Positions 43,269 through 54,120 of a stretch of 64,000 bases of DNA are shown one piece after another. Both the position numbers and the translations under genes were made by a program. Numbering within the stretch: position 1 is the first letter of the stretch; each line of letters begins with the position of its first letter. Origin of the DNA: Rhyzopertha dominica (taxonomy: Eukaryota > Arthropoda > Insecta > Coleoptera > Bostrichidae); contig QCXZ01000047.1 in the NCBI GenBank assembly GCA_025024175.1, positions 310,001-374,000 of the forward strand. Reading direction: 5' to 3'. The notes under the pieces are model-generated. The model was not told the origin of the DNA. It made no database searches and saw nothing but the letters and a program-made list of their open reading frames with translations.

Positions 43269-45918
43269 GATATCCTAGTGTTCCTTTATGGTCGAGACAA
43301 TTCACTAAACTGTCTTCTAATAGGATGTTTCTAGCAAAGAGTATTACATACTCCGCAGTTATATGCATCCCGCTGCAGATCGCGATTTTCAATGACAGGC
43401 TGCCATTCTTATGTGCAAAAATTTTGCTTATATACGGTTAAGTATGTAGAAAATTGTTTAATATGATATTGGGTTTCTTGCAATGTACTGCCGAGCGGAT
43501 TAATAAACGAAAAGGTCTTTTTTGAAAAGTTCGCTATAGTTAAGTACCCATTGTTATTGTTTATGACAGTAGGAATAAGGACTATGTAGTTTATGCTCCC
43601 TTAAAGCATTAATTGGCTCGAGGTTTTTGGAATAATATATAACTCGACATGCATCGCAAGGTAGGACTTTTGCAGCCGAGTTTAAATCTGAAACTACCAC
43701 TCGTTGCGTACTCCATGTTACCAGAATATGCTAGCCTTTTATAATCATCAAAAAAGTTTTTTAATCGGATACTCTATAAACGGATAGTGCCCTACTAAAT
43801 AATCAAAACCAATNTCAACGTAATAAGATTCGTTGTCTACTAGATGGTTGGGTAAACAATTGAACTTTTTACAATAAGTTGTAGACTTTTTACCTAATGG
43901 CGCAGCGACAGCTTTAACCGGATCACTTGTATAGTAAGTATGTTTGCGAGGTTTATCTTTCGTCCACTCCTCCTCATCCACTTTCACTGCTTTTTTCAGA
44001 TGCCTAGTGGGCCTAGTTGCCAAACGTTTCTTTTTATTCCTTAACTAATTTCTTTATATCGATAAAACGTGCTCTAGTTTTCCTAATAAAACGAGTATAT
44101 TTTAAATTATAGTGATTATTTAAAATTATGTTTTTTTACTAAATCAAAGCAGCTCTCCACCAGATCATTACTGTACTTAATAAGTGGGCGATCTTTATTA
44201 TTAACCTAATCAACTAAAACGTCCAAAGTGGCACATAGTGCCATAATATGTCTGGCGAGCAAAGAAACAAATAAATCAGGCATGTATGCTGCACATTTAT
44301 AGGTCATTTTTGTCTGCTGTCGAAGAGCGAGGAACATTACAAAGCTTACGTTCTTCGGCGCGAAATATGAACTCAGATGTTCGTAAAACATACTGGAACG
44401 GTAAATTGCATTCCTGCATCGACCGTGATGTAACACACCTGTCGCAATCAACTATTCAAAATCATCACTCACACTTAAAATCGAGTAATAAGCTACGACA
44501 CGGCGAAGTCAGTTCTGTCAACGATTCAGTCGTTACTCTACTGTGCTGCGGAGAATGAAACAGGCGAACCACTAAACTAAACCAACATTGAAGAATATTT
44601 ATACTGGATATGTTAAAACCTGCAGCGAATATTTATATCGCAAGGCGTTTTTTCTTACTCGCAACTTTTATCATCACGGAATCTATATTTTTTGTTATAA
44701 TCTTCATATAGTGGTAACCACATTATTTAATATATATATATATGAATTCCCGTTTTGATGAAGTATCGTCTTTGTCATTAACTACTGTATCATTATAGTG
44801 TTTATGTACTGTGTTAGTGTCAAATTATTCCAAGCTTTATTTGCAGCATTGATTAAAGCAAAACTAAAGTCTGTAACAACAATGTTAAATGGGGGCCGTG
44901 ATTTAGAGGATGAATTTTGAATACAAAAAGGTCGGAATAGTTTGAGACAAAATTTTATTATTAGGGTAAAATGTTGGGAGCTGATTATTTAAAAAATTGG
45001 TATCACGTCCTTGGTATCTCGTATCCTAAGCACAACGCAGCGGCGTAGTAAAATATTCGTTTTTCGCGTTTATTGAGTTTTCGATCTACCGATCCCGTTG
45101 TATCTAAATGTAGCTTTACTGAGACACAGTCACTTCCGCTTTTTTGACTTTGAAATTTCAATTTGCTCTTTACTAAAAATGAAGATATACGAAGTCGAAT
45201 CAACATCCTGAATATATTTCCAATTTTGCTTGGAATCCTGTATCAATATCATTTGAATAACGATGAGCAAAACCTAGTTTACGATAGATGGTATCGGGCT
45301 TTATAATTGTGCAGATTACCTTTACGTATGGAGATGAACCTAGAACATTCAATTTTCTATAAGCAGACGGTTAAATGTGCTTCAGTTCTTTTTTTAAACA
45401 AATCACGCTCTATCCCTCTAAAATGACGAGTTAATTTAGTGCTTTCCCGGTGGTTGTAACTTTTTGATGACGACAACACTTCTACGTAAATTGGAGTACC
45501 CATGTTATTTTTTTTATTGAAAATATGATTTTTTTGCATTCGGTGTGAGCACAATAAGCATAATTTACAATTTCATTATTTTTCAATTAATTAATGTTAG
45601 TTATGCAAATATTATTAAAAAGCTTTATTTTTTTTCTTCAATATACATATATCCATAACAACCAGATACCAACTTTCCACCCTTACACATAATAGACCAG
45701 TCACTCTCAGAAATTTCGAACGAACCCTCTAAAAAGATCGAGAATATTTTGTTTTCTTTTCGCCGGTTGAAGGTGCATTTTCTGCACTAAGGGGTAAAGA
45801 ATGAGTAAACATTTGTGTAGGACTGTGCAACTATTTAACTGAGGTAGGAACAAAAATACAGTAGCGCTGATATCTCTTTCTGTGACGTACCTGCCTGGTG
45901 ACATATCCGAAAAAAATA
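43269..45918 (-). pseudogene. Ulp1-fused transposase relic, unit 4
   Basis: Complete order but many frameshifts: the TPVKQLHSRTQKF-like region (about 45770-45880), NHRESTKLTRHFRGIERDLF (about 45390-45460), the KLHLDTTGSVDRKLNKREKR block (about 45060-45125) with the first Asp, the core (44200-44970), MATRPTRHLKKAVKVDEEEW (about 43960-44023), and the Ulp1 domain with DAYNCGV (about 43360-43385) and LARNILLEDSLVNCLDH-like sequence to 43280. The unit is 2.65 kb, the same length class as unit 2. Confidence 0.6.
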
Positions 45919-46890
45919 GTGATTATTTAAAATTATGTTGTTTACTAAACCAAACCAGCTCTCCACCAGCAAGTGGACGATCTCTATTACTAATCCCATC
46001 AACTAACGTCCAAAGCGGCACATAATGCCATAATATGTCTGGCGAGCAAAGTAACAAATAAATCTGGTATGTATAGATCATTTTTGTCTGCCGTCGAATA
46101 TGAAGGAACATTACAAAGCGTATGTTCTTCGGTACGAAATATGAACCCAAAATGTTCGTAACACTTACTGGAACGATAAGTTGTATCCCTGCGTCGACCA
46201 TTATATATCTGCCGCACTCTACTCTTCGAAGTCGTCACTCTCACACTAAAAAATCGAGTAGTATGCTATGAAACGGCGAAGTCAGTTCTGTCAACGATTC
46301 AGTCATTACTTCACTGCGCTGCGGAGAATGAAACACGCGAACCACTAAACTAAACCAACATTCAAGAACATTCATACTGGATATGTTAAAACCTGCAGCG
46401 GATATTTGTTTCGCTAGCCGTTTTTCCTTTCTCGCAACTTTTGTCATCACGGAATCTATATTTTTTGTTAGAATCTTCATGTAGTGACAACAACACAATT
46501 TATTATATATGGATTCCAGTTTTGATGAAATATCGTCTTTGCCATTAACTACTGTATCATAAATAGTGTTTATGTACTGTATTAGTGTCAAATTATTCCA
46601 AGCTTTATTTACAGCATTAATGGAAGCAAAACTAAAGTCCGTAACAACTATGTTAATTGGGGGCCATGATTTCGCCGATGAATTTGGAATCCAAAAACAT
46701 AAGAATAGTTGAGCCAAAATTTTATTATGGTAAAATGTTGGGAGCTGATCAGTTCAAAAAGTGGTATCACTTCATTAGTATCTGATATCCTAACCACAGC
46801 GGCGTAGTAAAATATTAGTTTTTCACGTTTATTGAGTTTTCGATTTACAGATTTCTTTGCATCTAAATGTAACTTTAACCGGTCTCAAAA
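45919..46890 (-). pseudogene. Ulp1-fused transposase relic, unit 5 (core only)
   Basis: The longest intact frame of the family: 46241-46717 reads SWPPINIVVTDFSFASINAV (second catalytic Asp), then a KLCCCHYMKI Cys/His motif, then SSMNVLECWFSLVVRVF, in which the Glu could be the third catalytic residue. It continues at 45923-46201 with SVTNILGSYFVPKNIRFVMF and SNRDRPLAGGELVWFSK. It has neither the N-terminal nor the Ulp1 part and ends near 46890. Its intactness compared with units 1-4 makes it the best query for family searches. Confidence 0.65.
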
Positions 46891-47339
46891 ATATTCCATT
46901 TTTGTCAATTTTTGGGAGGCCATATAGAATTGGAGCTCGGGGGTTCATTATTTTTAATTTGTACTTTTCTTCCTTTGATACCTGATCAATCTTAAGAATA
47001 AAAATTTCGTTATATATCTTATGTTGTTAACCGAATTATTTTAGAATACATTTGTAAATCGTAAATTCCAAAAACTTTTATAAACGATAGAAAAAATGTA
47101 TAATTCGGTATACATAGATATTTAAATTATTAATTAAATATTTATAATTTGGTGTATCTTGCTAGTTTTTATTACGCTTTAATTTAAAACGGGCGCAACT
47201 GAACTACGACTAATTTTATACTTACNAGCTATACAATAAATTATGGATGACACTATATACACTTCGTCGTTCACTGGAGGGCGAGTAGACTGTTGGCTAA
47301 TCTAGCTTGAACCCTGGGTTTTAGTTGCGCAGTGGACAA
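46891..47339. other. Non-coding stretch
   Basis: AT-rich sequence with no supported gene. It separates the array from the hAT relic. Confidence 0.4.
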
Positions 47340-48170
47340 GCAACCCTATTATATAATCTACTATTTAAATATTTTGAAAGTAGCTCCTTAAGAAGTATAA
47401 AAATGTCCAAAAAATCATCTGCTATACGGCTTCTTATTTTGCTGGACAGATAACTAGCTGCTGAGGAGGCCCTTTCGGATTTAATGCTAGTTGGAACCAC
47501 AGATCTCAGGCAGTCATCCGCAAACTGTAAAAGTTGGCCTTTTGACCACCGGATTTGTATAAATTCATTTCCTTTTTGATTAATGACTAACGAATTCGCA
47601 GTTAGTTTTCTGTCTTAGGTTCTTTGAACGCAGCAGTCAATGTGTCCTGAAGTTCTTCTTGCAATGAAATACAATGAAAGTGGTTCATTATCGTTGCAGT
47701 CTTTATCAAATTCAGCAATATCATTAGCGGTGGCAGCTGATGATGCGATCGACCAAGATGGATCTGAATTAGTCAGACTGTGTTGCGAATGCAATTGCTA
47801 TATATCTTCGGAGTCAATTTAAAGGTTTCCTTTTTCGCAAACTCTTCTTTATCTGCTTGGTATTTAGCTGGATCTTTAATATATAAAAAGCATTCTGTGA
47901 AATTCGTCCGACGCTCCACAATGCGCTTTCCCAAGGAGCCAGCTAGTTTTTCTACCTTTTATTGGCATTCTTAGATCGAGTATAAAAAGTATAAAAGCCA
48001 TTAATATCAATACATTCTTGAATCCTCGTTCTCATAGCATTTACAAGTATTTCGCAAATATTGTGCACCTCGTACACTCCCAGACCCGCTGCACATGCCT
48101 TTGCAGCTCTTTGGCACTTGCTGATCTTCGTCGTCGCCCCAGTGTCGAACCATAGACGCCCACAGACGTT
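47340..48170 (-). pseudogene. hAT transposase relic, C-terminal part
   Basis: On the minus strand, RWSKGQLLQFADDCLRSVVP then TSIKSERASSAASYLSSKIR and SRIADDFLDIFILL (about 47395-47560) is the hAT dimerisation domain ('P.TS..SERAFSAAG.I.SK.R.RL....'). Upstream pieces include KYQADKEEFAKKETFKL (about 47815-47890) and a YHCVLHTLHL-type histidine region replaced by unclear sequence near 48100. Several frames are involved. A mariner remnant at 48172 truncates it. It differs from the hAT at 18.4-19.6 kb. Confidence 0.6.
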
Positions 48171-48171
48171 C

Positions 48172-48395
48172 TACACAGTATGTCTGAAAAGTTCCGGAAC
48201 TGAATTCATAAAAAATAAAAATGAAAACATAAACGAATTTATTCACATTAGCCTTCTAAATGGGAACCTTCTCTAGTAAGAAACTCCTTATAGCGCCAGT
48301 AGAGTCCGTCAAACGCTCTGGAGAATTCATTTTCTAAGATCGTTTTCAGTTCCTCAGTGCAAGCCTTCTGGATAGCAGGAAAGTCATCAAAAAAT
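48172..48395 (-). pseudogene. mariner remnant, 3' end with terminal repeat
   Basis: CACAGTATGTCTGAAAAGTT, preceded by TA, at about 48170 is a mariner-type terminus. The adjacent minus-strand frame reads DDFPAIQKACTEELKTILEN, then EFSRAFDGLYWRYKEFLTRE, then GSHLEG and stop, which matches the C-terminal end of mariner-like transposases ('..IQ.A.T..L..I....F...F..L..R...C....G.YFEG'). The rest of the element is lost at about 48395. This is a different subfamily from the mariner at 27146. Confidence 0.7.
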
Positions 48396-48660
48396 CGGGT
48401 AATTGTTTACAACACGTCATATTCAGATTTTTGCGTGTTTTTGCTAATTCGTGAAGAGTGTAATTGTAGAGAGATATTTATCGTAATATTTTCGTACGGA
48501 AACCCTCCCATGAGCTTGACTCACCTTCGTGATGGGGAGTGAAATGGGGTGCTGGGCGGAGTAAATATAGGCGTAATACTACCTGTAACGTATAAATGTA
48601 TCGTATTACAATGTAATTAAGTTGTTAATGCATGTGGTAAGTATCGTTTTAACGTAGAAA
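48396..48660. other. Non-coding stretch
   Basis: No supported gene. It could contain the outer end of the Merlin element, but I found no inverted repeat to prove it. Confidence 0.3.
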
Positions 48661-48674
48661 TAGTAAATCTAAGG

Positions 48675-48870
48675 CGTTATATGACGTGTTCATGACGTAA
48701 TGATGTATCGGTGACGTTGAATGACGGTGATATAATAGATTGGAAATAATGTCGTCAAGTATGACGTAGTTGAAGCGGATGACTAGTACATAGGGCGTAA
48801 ACCTGTAGCGTATGACGTATTGTTGTTTATGACGTTATAGAAACCTATTAGTCTGGTATGACGTAAATGC
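48675..48870. promoter_or_regulatory. Cluster of TGACGT motifs
   Basis: Seven TGACGT hexamers, plus near matches (TGACGG), all on the plus strand within about 190 bp. This is far more than expected in AT-rich sequence. TGACGT is the half-core of CRE/ATF-type sites, but here it is more likely a subterminal repeat of the neighbouring Merlin element that the transposase could bind. Both readings are inference. Confidence 0.4.
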
Positions 48871-49029
48871 AACGTTGTAATTTCTTGCACGAAGTAGATA
48901 TATGTGTTAGAGTTGCTGATTTTGAAAATTTGATAAATGTTATTTTTAAGAGCAGGGGAAAATCAGAAATTGCATGAATTGTATAAAAGCAATAATCGTA
49001 ATTGAAATCGATTATGATTTTTAATAAGT

Positions 49030-49300
49030 AAGTGAGGGGAAGGGTAAAAACGTAAAATTTTAAGAATGTTGATATACAATTATAATTATATGATCAATGA
49101 CGAGCAGTATGAAAGTGTGGGGAAGGGTAAAAGTATTGTAGTCGTGCAATAATTGAATAAGCAAATGTCAGACAATAATGATTATGATGTGTATGAAGTG
49201 AGGGGAAGGGTAAAAAACATGGAAAAGTATAGTATTTAGGAAAATGAAAAAAAATACGTCATGTAATGTATAGTGTATATGTACGGTAAGGGTAAAATCT
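49030..49300. repeat. Four spaced copies of GGGGAAGGGTAAAA
   Basis: GAGGGGAAGGGTAAAA, GTGGGGAAGGGTAAAA, GAGGGGAAGGGTAAAA and a TACGGTAAGGGTAAAA variant occur at about 80-bp intervals (near 49033, 49119, 49201, 49283). They stand out in AT-rich surroundings directly 3' of the Merlin transposase gene. Confidence 0.6.
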
Positions 49301-49347
49301 GATGTGTGTTGCGATATAGAAAAGTATGTATAGAATAATTGACTCAC

Positions 49348-50157
49348 TTATGCCAAAGGATGATCCTTTGGAGGATATAATTGTGCCACTGTTTGCCAGA
49401 AAACATGCCTCCTAAGACGGTGGTCCGGTAGGTGCCGGCGGAAAATGGAATCGGCCAAATAAGTATCTAGATGGGTGTCGACTAGTCCGGCCCTAGGTAC
49501 ATGGCGACGCACTTCAACCCAGGAACGCTCTATATTTTGAGTATGTGCTGCAGTAAGGGGGTCAACAAAATTGATGGAATGGTTTACAGAGAGGTGTCTA
49601 AAATTCTCCTGCGTTAACCCATCATACACCTTCCAACAGTCAGTCATAATGGTAGTTCCTGGTCGTACGTACTTTTTAATGATATTGAGGAGTGTATCAG
49701 CGGTTCTGCCTGGTACTCCGACTAAAAACATTCCCCTAATACCGTTTTCATCGGCTTCCCTTTTTATGCCGCCAAGCACCCAGCGACCCTTAAGCAGTCT
49801 TCCACGATTATATTTTCTGCGACCGAACTTCGCTTCATCAATTTCTACCACCTTTCCAATGCCACCAATCTTTTGGGAATTGCGTTCGACATAATGTACA
49901 ATTACTTCTCGAATGAATGAAAACCAGTCTACCACTGTCTTCGAGCATAATCCCAATTCCCTGCAGGCATACATCTGCCTAGAAGTTGATCTGGACAGGT
50001 ATATACCAACTAGGAGTGCCACTGTCGTCAATGGTAAATGTATATTATGGAAGATGGTTCCATGTAGAGCATTGGTTTGGTGGTTACATGTGGCCTTTTT
50101 CTGCTTCCANTGGCTGATAAGTCTGGTACAACGATATATGTGTGGATTTTAGGTGGT
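49348..50157 (-). CDS. Merlin (IS1016/ISXO2-like) DDE transposase
   Basis: Cut-and-paste transposase of the Merlin superfamily. On the minus strand an open frame from about 50157 reads YRCTRLIS.WKQKKATCNHQ and ALHGTIFHNIHLPL, the usual N-terminus. It continues over 227 further residues with KVVEIDEAKFGRRKYNRGRL (first Asp), a WVLGGIKRE and FLVGVPGRTADTLLNII block, GTTIMTDCWKVYDGL (second Asp), NHSINFVDPLTAAHTQNIER (Glu), and stop at 49348. All three catalytic residues are present and no frameshift interrupts the core, which makes it the best preserved transposase in the window. One ambiguous base lies near 50110. No ATG is visible at the extreme N-terminus, so the start could be in an upstream exon or lost. 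TIRs were not located. Confidence 0.85.
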
Positions 50158-50509
50158 GGGGGGTTGGCGATGCGATGGATGATTGCTAGCTTTTGGGAGA
50201 TGGGAGTAAATTGATTAGATTGATTAATCTAATAATTGTAATTAAGGTAGTTTGTTGAATTAGTCTCGTCTGATTTGGTTATTTAGTTAGGTGAACTTTA
50301 AATTGAATATTATGGCGGAAACAAATTGATCATGATTTGATGATTGCTGCTGTTTAATAATTTTGATCGATCGATTAAATAATGAAATTGATTATTAAGC
50401 GTAATGAATTCTAGGTGTGATATATTTTATAAAATAATTTTAATAGCGGGTAACTGTTCGAGGGAAGATAAATACAAATAGCTGGAAATATTTTTCGTAT
50501 ATTTTATCT
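50158..50509. other. Non-coding stretch 5' of Merlin transposase
   Basis: AT-rich sequence with several ATTGAT/ATCGAT motifs. It probably includes the second end of the Merlin element, but the boundary is not identified. Confidence 0.35.
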
Positions 50510-52325
50510 ATACATATTAAAAGCTTACAAACAATAATTATTAAAAAAAGCACTTAAAATNACAGAGGGATAAATTACGGTTGGGGATCTATTATTGGGG
50601 GTAAAAATAATGGTGGTGNATGATGTGGATATGGGCGGGATGGGGAGGTGGAGATGGAGGGTATTCAGGGTAATTGGGTGCAGGAGACTGCGGCGGCGGC
50701 GGTGGCGGAGTGTATAGAGGAGACCTCAGTCTGTGATCCTCATTTTCCCGTAACTCCTGTGGCACGAGCGGCTGTGGAGTATACTGGGCGGATCGCGGTG
50801 GTGGCGGTGTCGGAGTGTACAGAGGAGACCGCGGTCTCTGATCCTCATATCCCGGTAACCCCTGCGGCATGAGCGGTGGCGGAGTATATTAGGGAGATTG
50901 CGGTCTCATCATATCTAATGCGAAGGAAAGACAAAAAAAAAACATTTCTTAGTAAGTTGATGTGGTTTATACTGTAGGCAGGAGTGCTGCACCTAGCAGG
51001 GTCATTATGAGTAGGCTGCCGCTCTTATGGCTGATAACGACACCTCTGGTGTATTGCCGGCACCAGAGGTGGCGATACAACCGGGGAATTACGTTCCATC
51101 GACTGCAGTCGAAGGTCCGGGCTATAGGAAGGACCCGGAACTCCTACTATTTCCCCTTGTAGTTGCGCTGCCATATCTAATCCCAAGAAGAAGAAAAAAA
51201 AACATTTCTCTTTAATAGTTAAAGAAACTTAAGATTTTACTTTAATTAGTTACCTCTATAATAGGTACCGTGCTGCTGCTCATTAGCATAATCCGCATCC
51301 AGAAATGATGGTTGGGGTTGGAAACCTAAAAAAAAACAACCTAAGAAAAATGTTTTAGGAAATTTTAATTACACACTTATGATCAGTAAATCACTGAACT
51401 AAATATGTGAGTAGTCTTTTACCTGCCATCATCAGCCTGTCCTCGATACAAATGAATGGCCCTTCTGCAACGTCCGGGTCGTGGATTGCCGTTTCTTTTT
51501 TTACAAAGAAAATGTTTTAATTAGAATTAAATAAAAAAGGCAATAAGTTTGTGTTCTCTAAGAAAAAAAATCATACTTAACCTGCTGTTGAAAATGTCTC
51601 TCGTGACGGACCTGCTGCTGGCCAGGAGGACAAGCCATATCCATCCGTTAATAAACAAACAAAAAATTGTTAAATTAAGGCAAGCAAGAATAAACTGTAA
51701 TATGTAAGCAATATATGCATGATATTTTGTTGAATTCTCACCTCTGTTCGAAATGGGTGTAGCTTCCGGTGCTGCGTTCGCTTCAAGTTCCAATAGATCA
51801 TTGTCATCCCAAAGGATTAATGATCTAGTGGAGCTTGAACCGTTGCTGAACGAGCAGCGATTACTTAGTCATCTCGTCCATTATTGCGAACGAGTTGTCG
51901 ATGTAAGTCGCCTATGGTCTCCAGAACAGGCACCGGTATGGTTCTGGCTCCTGCCAACAATGTTTTGCAAAAGGGACGTTCGTCCCTCGGACTTTTCTTT
52001 GCGCAAATCAGACACATTACATGTCCGTTTATATACTGAACGATTTTTCTTCTCCCTCTCATATGCTCAGTGTAAATGAGACACTCAACAGAGTCCATTA
52101 GCACCTTGAACAATATGCCGAAGTTTACAAGTCTGTAAGAAATGATAATAATATTGTTACCTGTTAAAAGGCGGTATTGGTATAAAGAAAAGGCATGGTT
52201 ATCACAAGACAAAGAAAAAACAATATACTTACAACAACCACATCTGAGGATCCATGTCTTTATCGGTCCTTTCTTAAATAATCACACACAAACACGCTGG
52301 ATACAAAATGTTTCAAAACACTGGT
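50510..52325 (-). pseudogene. RING-finger, proline-rich gene (copy B, decayed)
   Basis: Duplicate of 33332-35165 with the same exon order. Lesions: the RING loses two ligands (CLIY for CLIC; ERPFC for ECPFC), a stop and a one-base loss follow the RING (about 51860-51890), the donor of the fifth exon has been deleted (about 50985), and the last exon starts with RPQSP followed by a stop. The proline-rich repeats (PLVPQELRENEDHRLRSPLY and similar) and a His-rich tail past copy A's stop are readable at 50592-50870. Non-functional. The unit ends abruptly on both sides without shared flanks. Confidence 0.75.
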
Positions 52326-53397
52326 GTACAATTTTGTAACGCTTCAGATTTTATACCTTTTCCGCCACTCCTCGAAAATACTGTTTTTAGGGGGTTGTTT
52401 CCACAAAAACGATACTTAACGGTGGTACCCTTTTAAAATTTTTTGTTCAAAATCAACTATTACATTAAGTCACTGTCGGCTCGTGTACCGTTAACAAGGG
52501 TTAAGTGGTTAAGCCTTTCTTAGAACTTGTCCGTTCTTTGTCTGGTTATTACTAGAACCGAAGTCCGACACTAAGGAGCCAAAGCGTCAGAATTTATTTA
52601 AAATAAAGCAAATTACTTCTCCAAGAAGACAATACCGAACTAGTAATTTTATAGTAGGTGTTTCAGCACAGTTTTTTTAGTACATAGTTACAGACAAATT
52701 ACTGTAAAGCAGTTATAAATTGGTTGTATAGCAATTTATTATAAATATTGTGGTAATACGTATTATACAATGATACTGCTGCATTCAACAACCTCAAAGG
52801 GAGCTCCCAGTGTCAGAACTGATGTGGCGGAAATGATTTATTTTCCCTAATGACTCGTTAAAGTTGCAACCCATTCCTTTTTCTGCAAAATAAAAAAGCG
52901 TGTCCGCAGACCGAAAACTAGATGTCATAAGATATGTGTAGTGTTGATTTCATATTTTGTGTATCTTGTAGTTACATGAAACTAAACTATTACCAATCAA
53001 AACTTTCTATCAAAAAACATATGTATATGTGTACAAAAATTTTTGAAGCGTCCCCAACTTAATCAGTATTTCATCAATTAAGAGAATACTTAAAAAAATT
53101 CGACGCAACCGTTTAATCATGCAGCATTATAAACTTATCTGGACTACTTACAAACTTCATTTTATAATCAAAATGCTTTTATAAACATAAATTTGTTAGT
53201 TACGTTTTTGTAAAAGGTAATTTTTTTGTTGGCTTGGTACAATGCATGCGATTAAAATCGAAAAAAAAACATATGTAACAGTTTAATTAACTATGGTGCT
53301 AATTTTACACTTAAGCCGTTTATTACAAATAAAATATTCGTTACTTATACAGAAAAGAAATTTATTCTACAAAAAACATCAATATTACAATTACAAA
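52326..53397. other. Non-coding stretch
   Basis: AT-rich sequence. No gene, RNA or repeat could be supported. Confidence 0.4.
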
Positions 53398-53662
53398 AAA
53401 TTTTTATTATACTTATACGATACACATTTAACAAAAGGTAGCATATCTATTTCACCATCAACGTACTGTTTGATTTTATTGCTAATAAAAGTATCTGCAT
53501 TTTTAGGTATACTGCCTTTCACTGAATTAATTTTTATATAAGTATCTATTTGAAAATCAGAAATGCATTTAACAAAAACGTTAATGTTGGGATGTGGTGA
53601 CGGACAAGCACTACTGAATTTGGAATGGAAAGCCTCACACCCATTGGTAGTTCTCCATGGCT
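53398..53662 (-). pseudogene. MULE-type transposase, C-terminal fragment
   Basis: One frame reads WRTTNGCEAFHSKFSSACPS, PHPNINVFVKCISDFQIDTY, then IKINSVKGSIPKNADTF, and ends at a TAA just before 53398. It matches the 'RTTN.CE.FHSKF....PHPNI......Q.DTYIKI' end of MULE transposases. The catalytic core is absent. At 53663 the upstream sequence changes in one step to a piggyBac N-terminus. Confidence 0.65.
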
Positions 53663-54120
53663 CGAATTTTTTCTATGTAGTCATTACTGTGTTGTACCAA
53701 TAAACTTAAAATAAAATCGGTAAAAATTCCAGCATTCGAATTCAGTTTTCGCGTTTTCGATTCCTGTCCTATTATACCAGGCACTTTTACAAGAATATTA
53801 TGAGGGTGGGTTTTTGAAATATTGGGTGGTTTTTTTTTCCATAAAGTGCCATATTTGCCTACAATTTCAGTCACAAAGAAATAAAAGAAGCAAAACACGT
53901 ACACTTACCAGGAAAATAGTGGCCGTTATCCATTTCCGGATCTTCAAATTCTTCATCAGTTTCGTCAGGATATTCATGATCCGCATCGGAATCAACAGAT
54001 CTGGTTTCAACATGATCTTCTGAATATGATTCGTCAAAATTTTCTTCTTGAACATCTAAAGTAGGTTCATTGTCTTCAAAAATTAACCGATGCCCTTCTT
54101 CAATGTCTTCGGGTTTTGAT
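53663..54120 (-). pseudogene. piggyBac transposase, N-terminal fragment (two exons)
   Basis: Exon 53909-54120 encodes an acidic N-terminus (EEGHRLIFEDNEPTLDVQEE, then SVDSDADHEYPDETDEEFED). A 49-nt GT/AG intron follows. Exon 53663-53858 encodes GKYGTLWKKKPPNISKTHPH, NILVKVPGIIGQESKTRKLN, then FTDFILSLLVQHSNDYIEKI. This is the start of the piggyBac DDE domain ('H.I....PG..G.A......E.F..F.T......IV.HTN.YI'). It stops there and is joined to a MULE fragment. No start codon precedes the acidic region in frame. All catalytic Asp residues are missing. Confidence 0.7.

Noticed and set aside
49030..49300. CRISPR-like regularly spaced repeats
   Set aside because: Only four short, imperfect 14-bp boxes with 80-bp spacing in a eukaryotic sequence; no cas genes.
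49571..49894. 107-residue plus-strand ORF
   Set aside because: Antisense shadow of the Merlin transposase.
29761..52325. A Maverick/Polinton or other virus-like giant element (suggested by protease + RING + YqaJ)
   Set aside because: I found no protein-primed DNA polymerase B, retroviral-like integrase, packaging ATPase or capsid frame. The protease is a Ulp1/C48 domain fused to a transposase, and the YqaJ gene is spliced.
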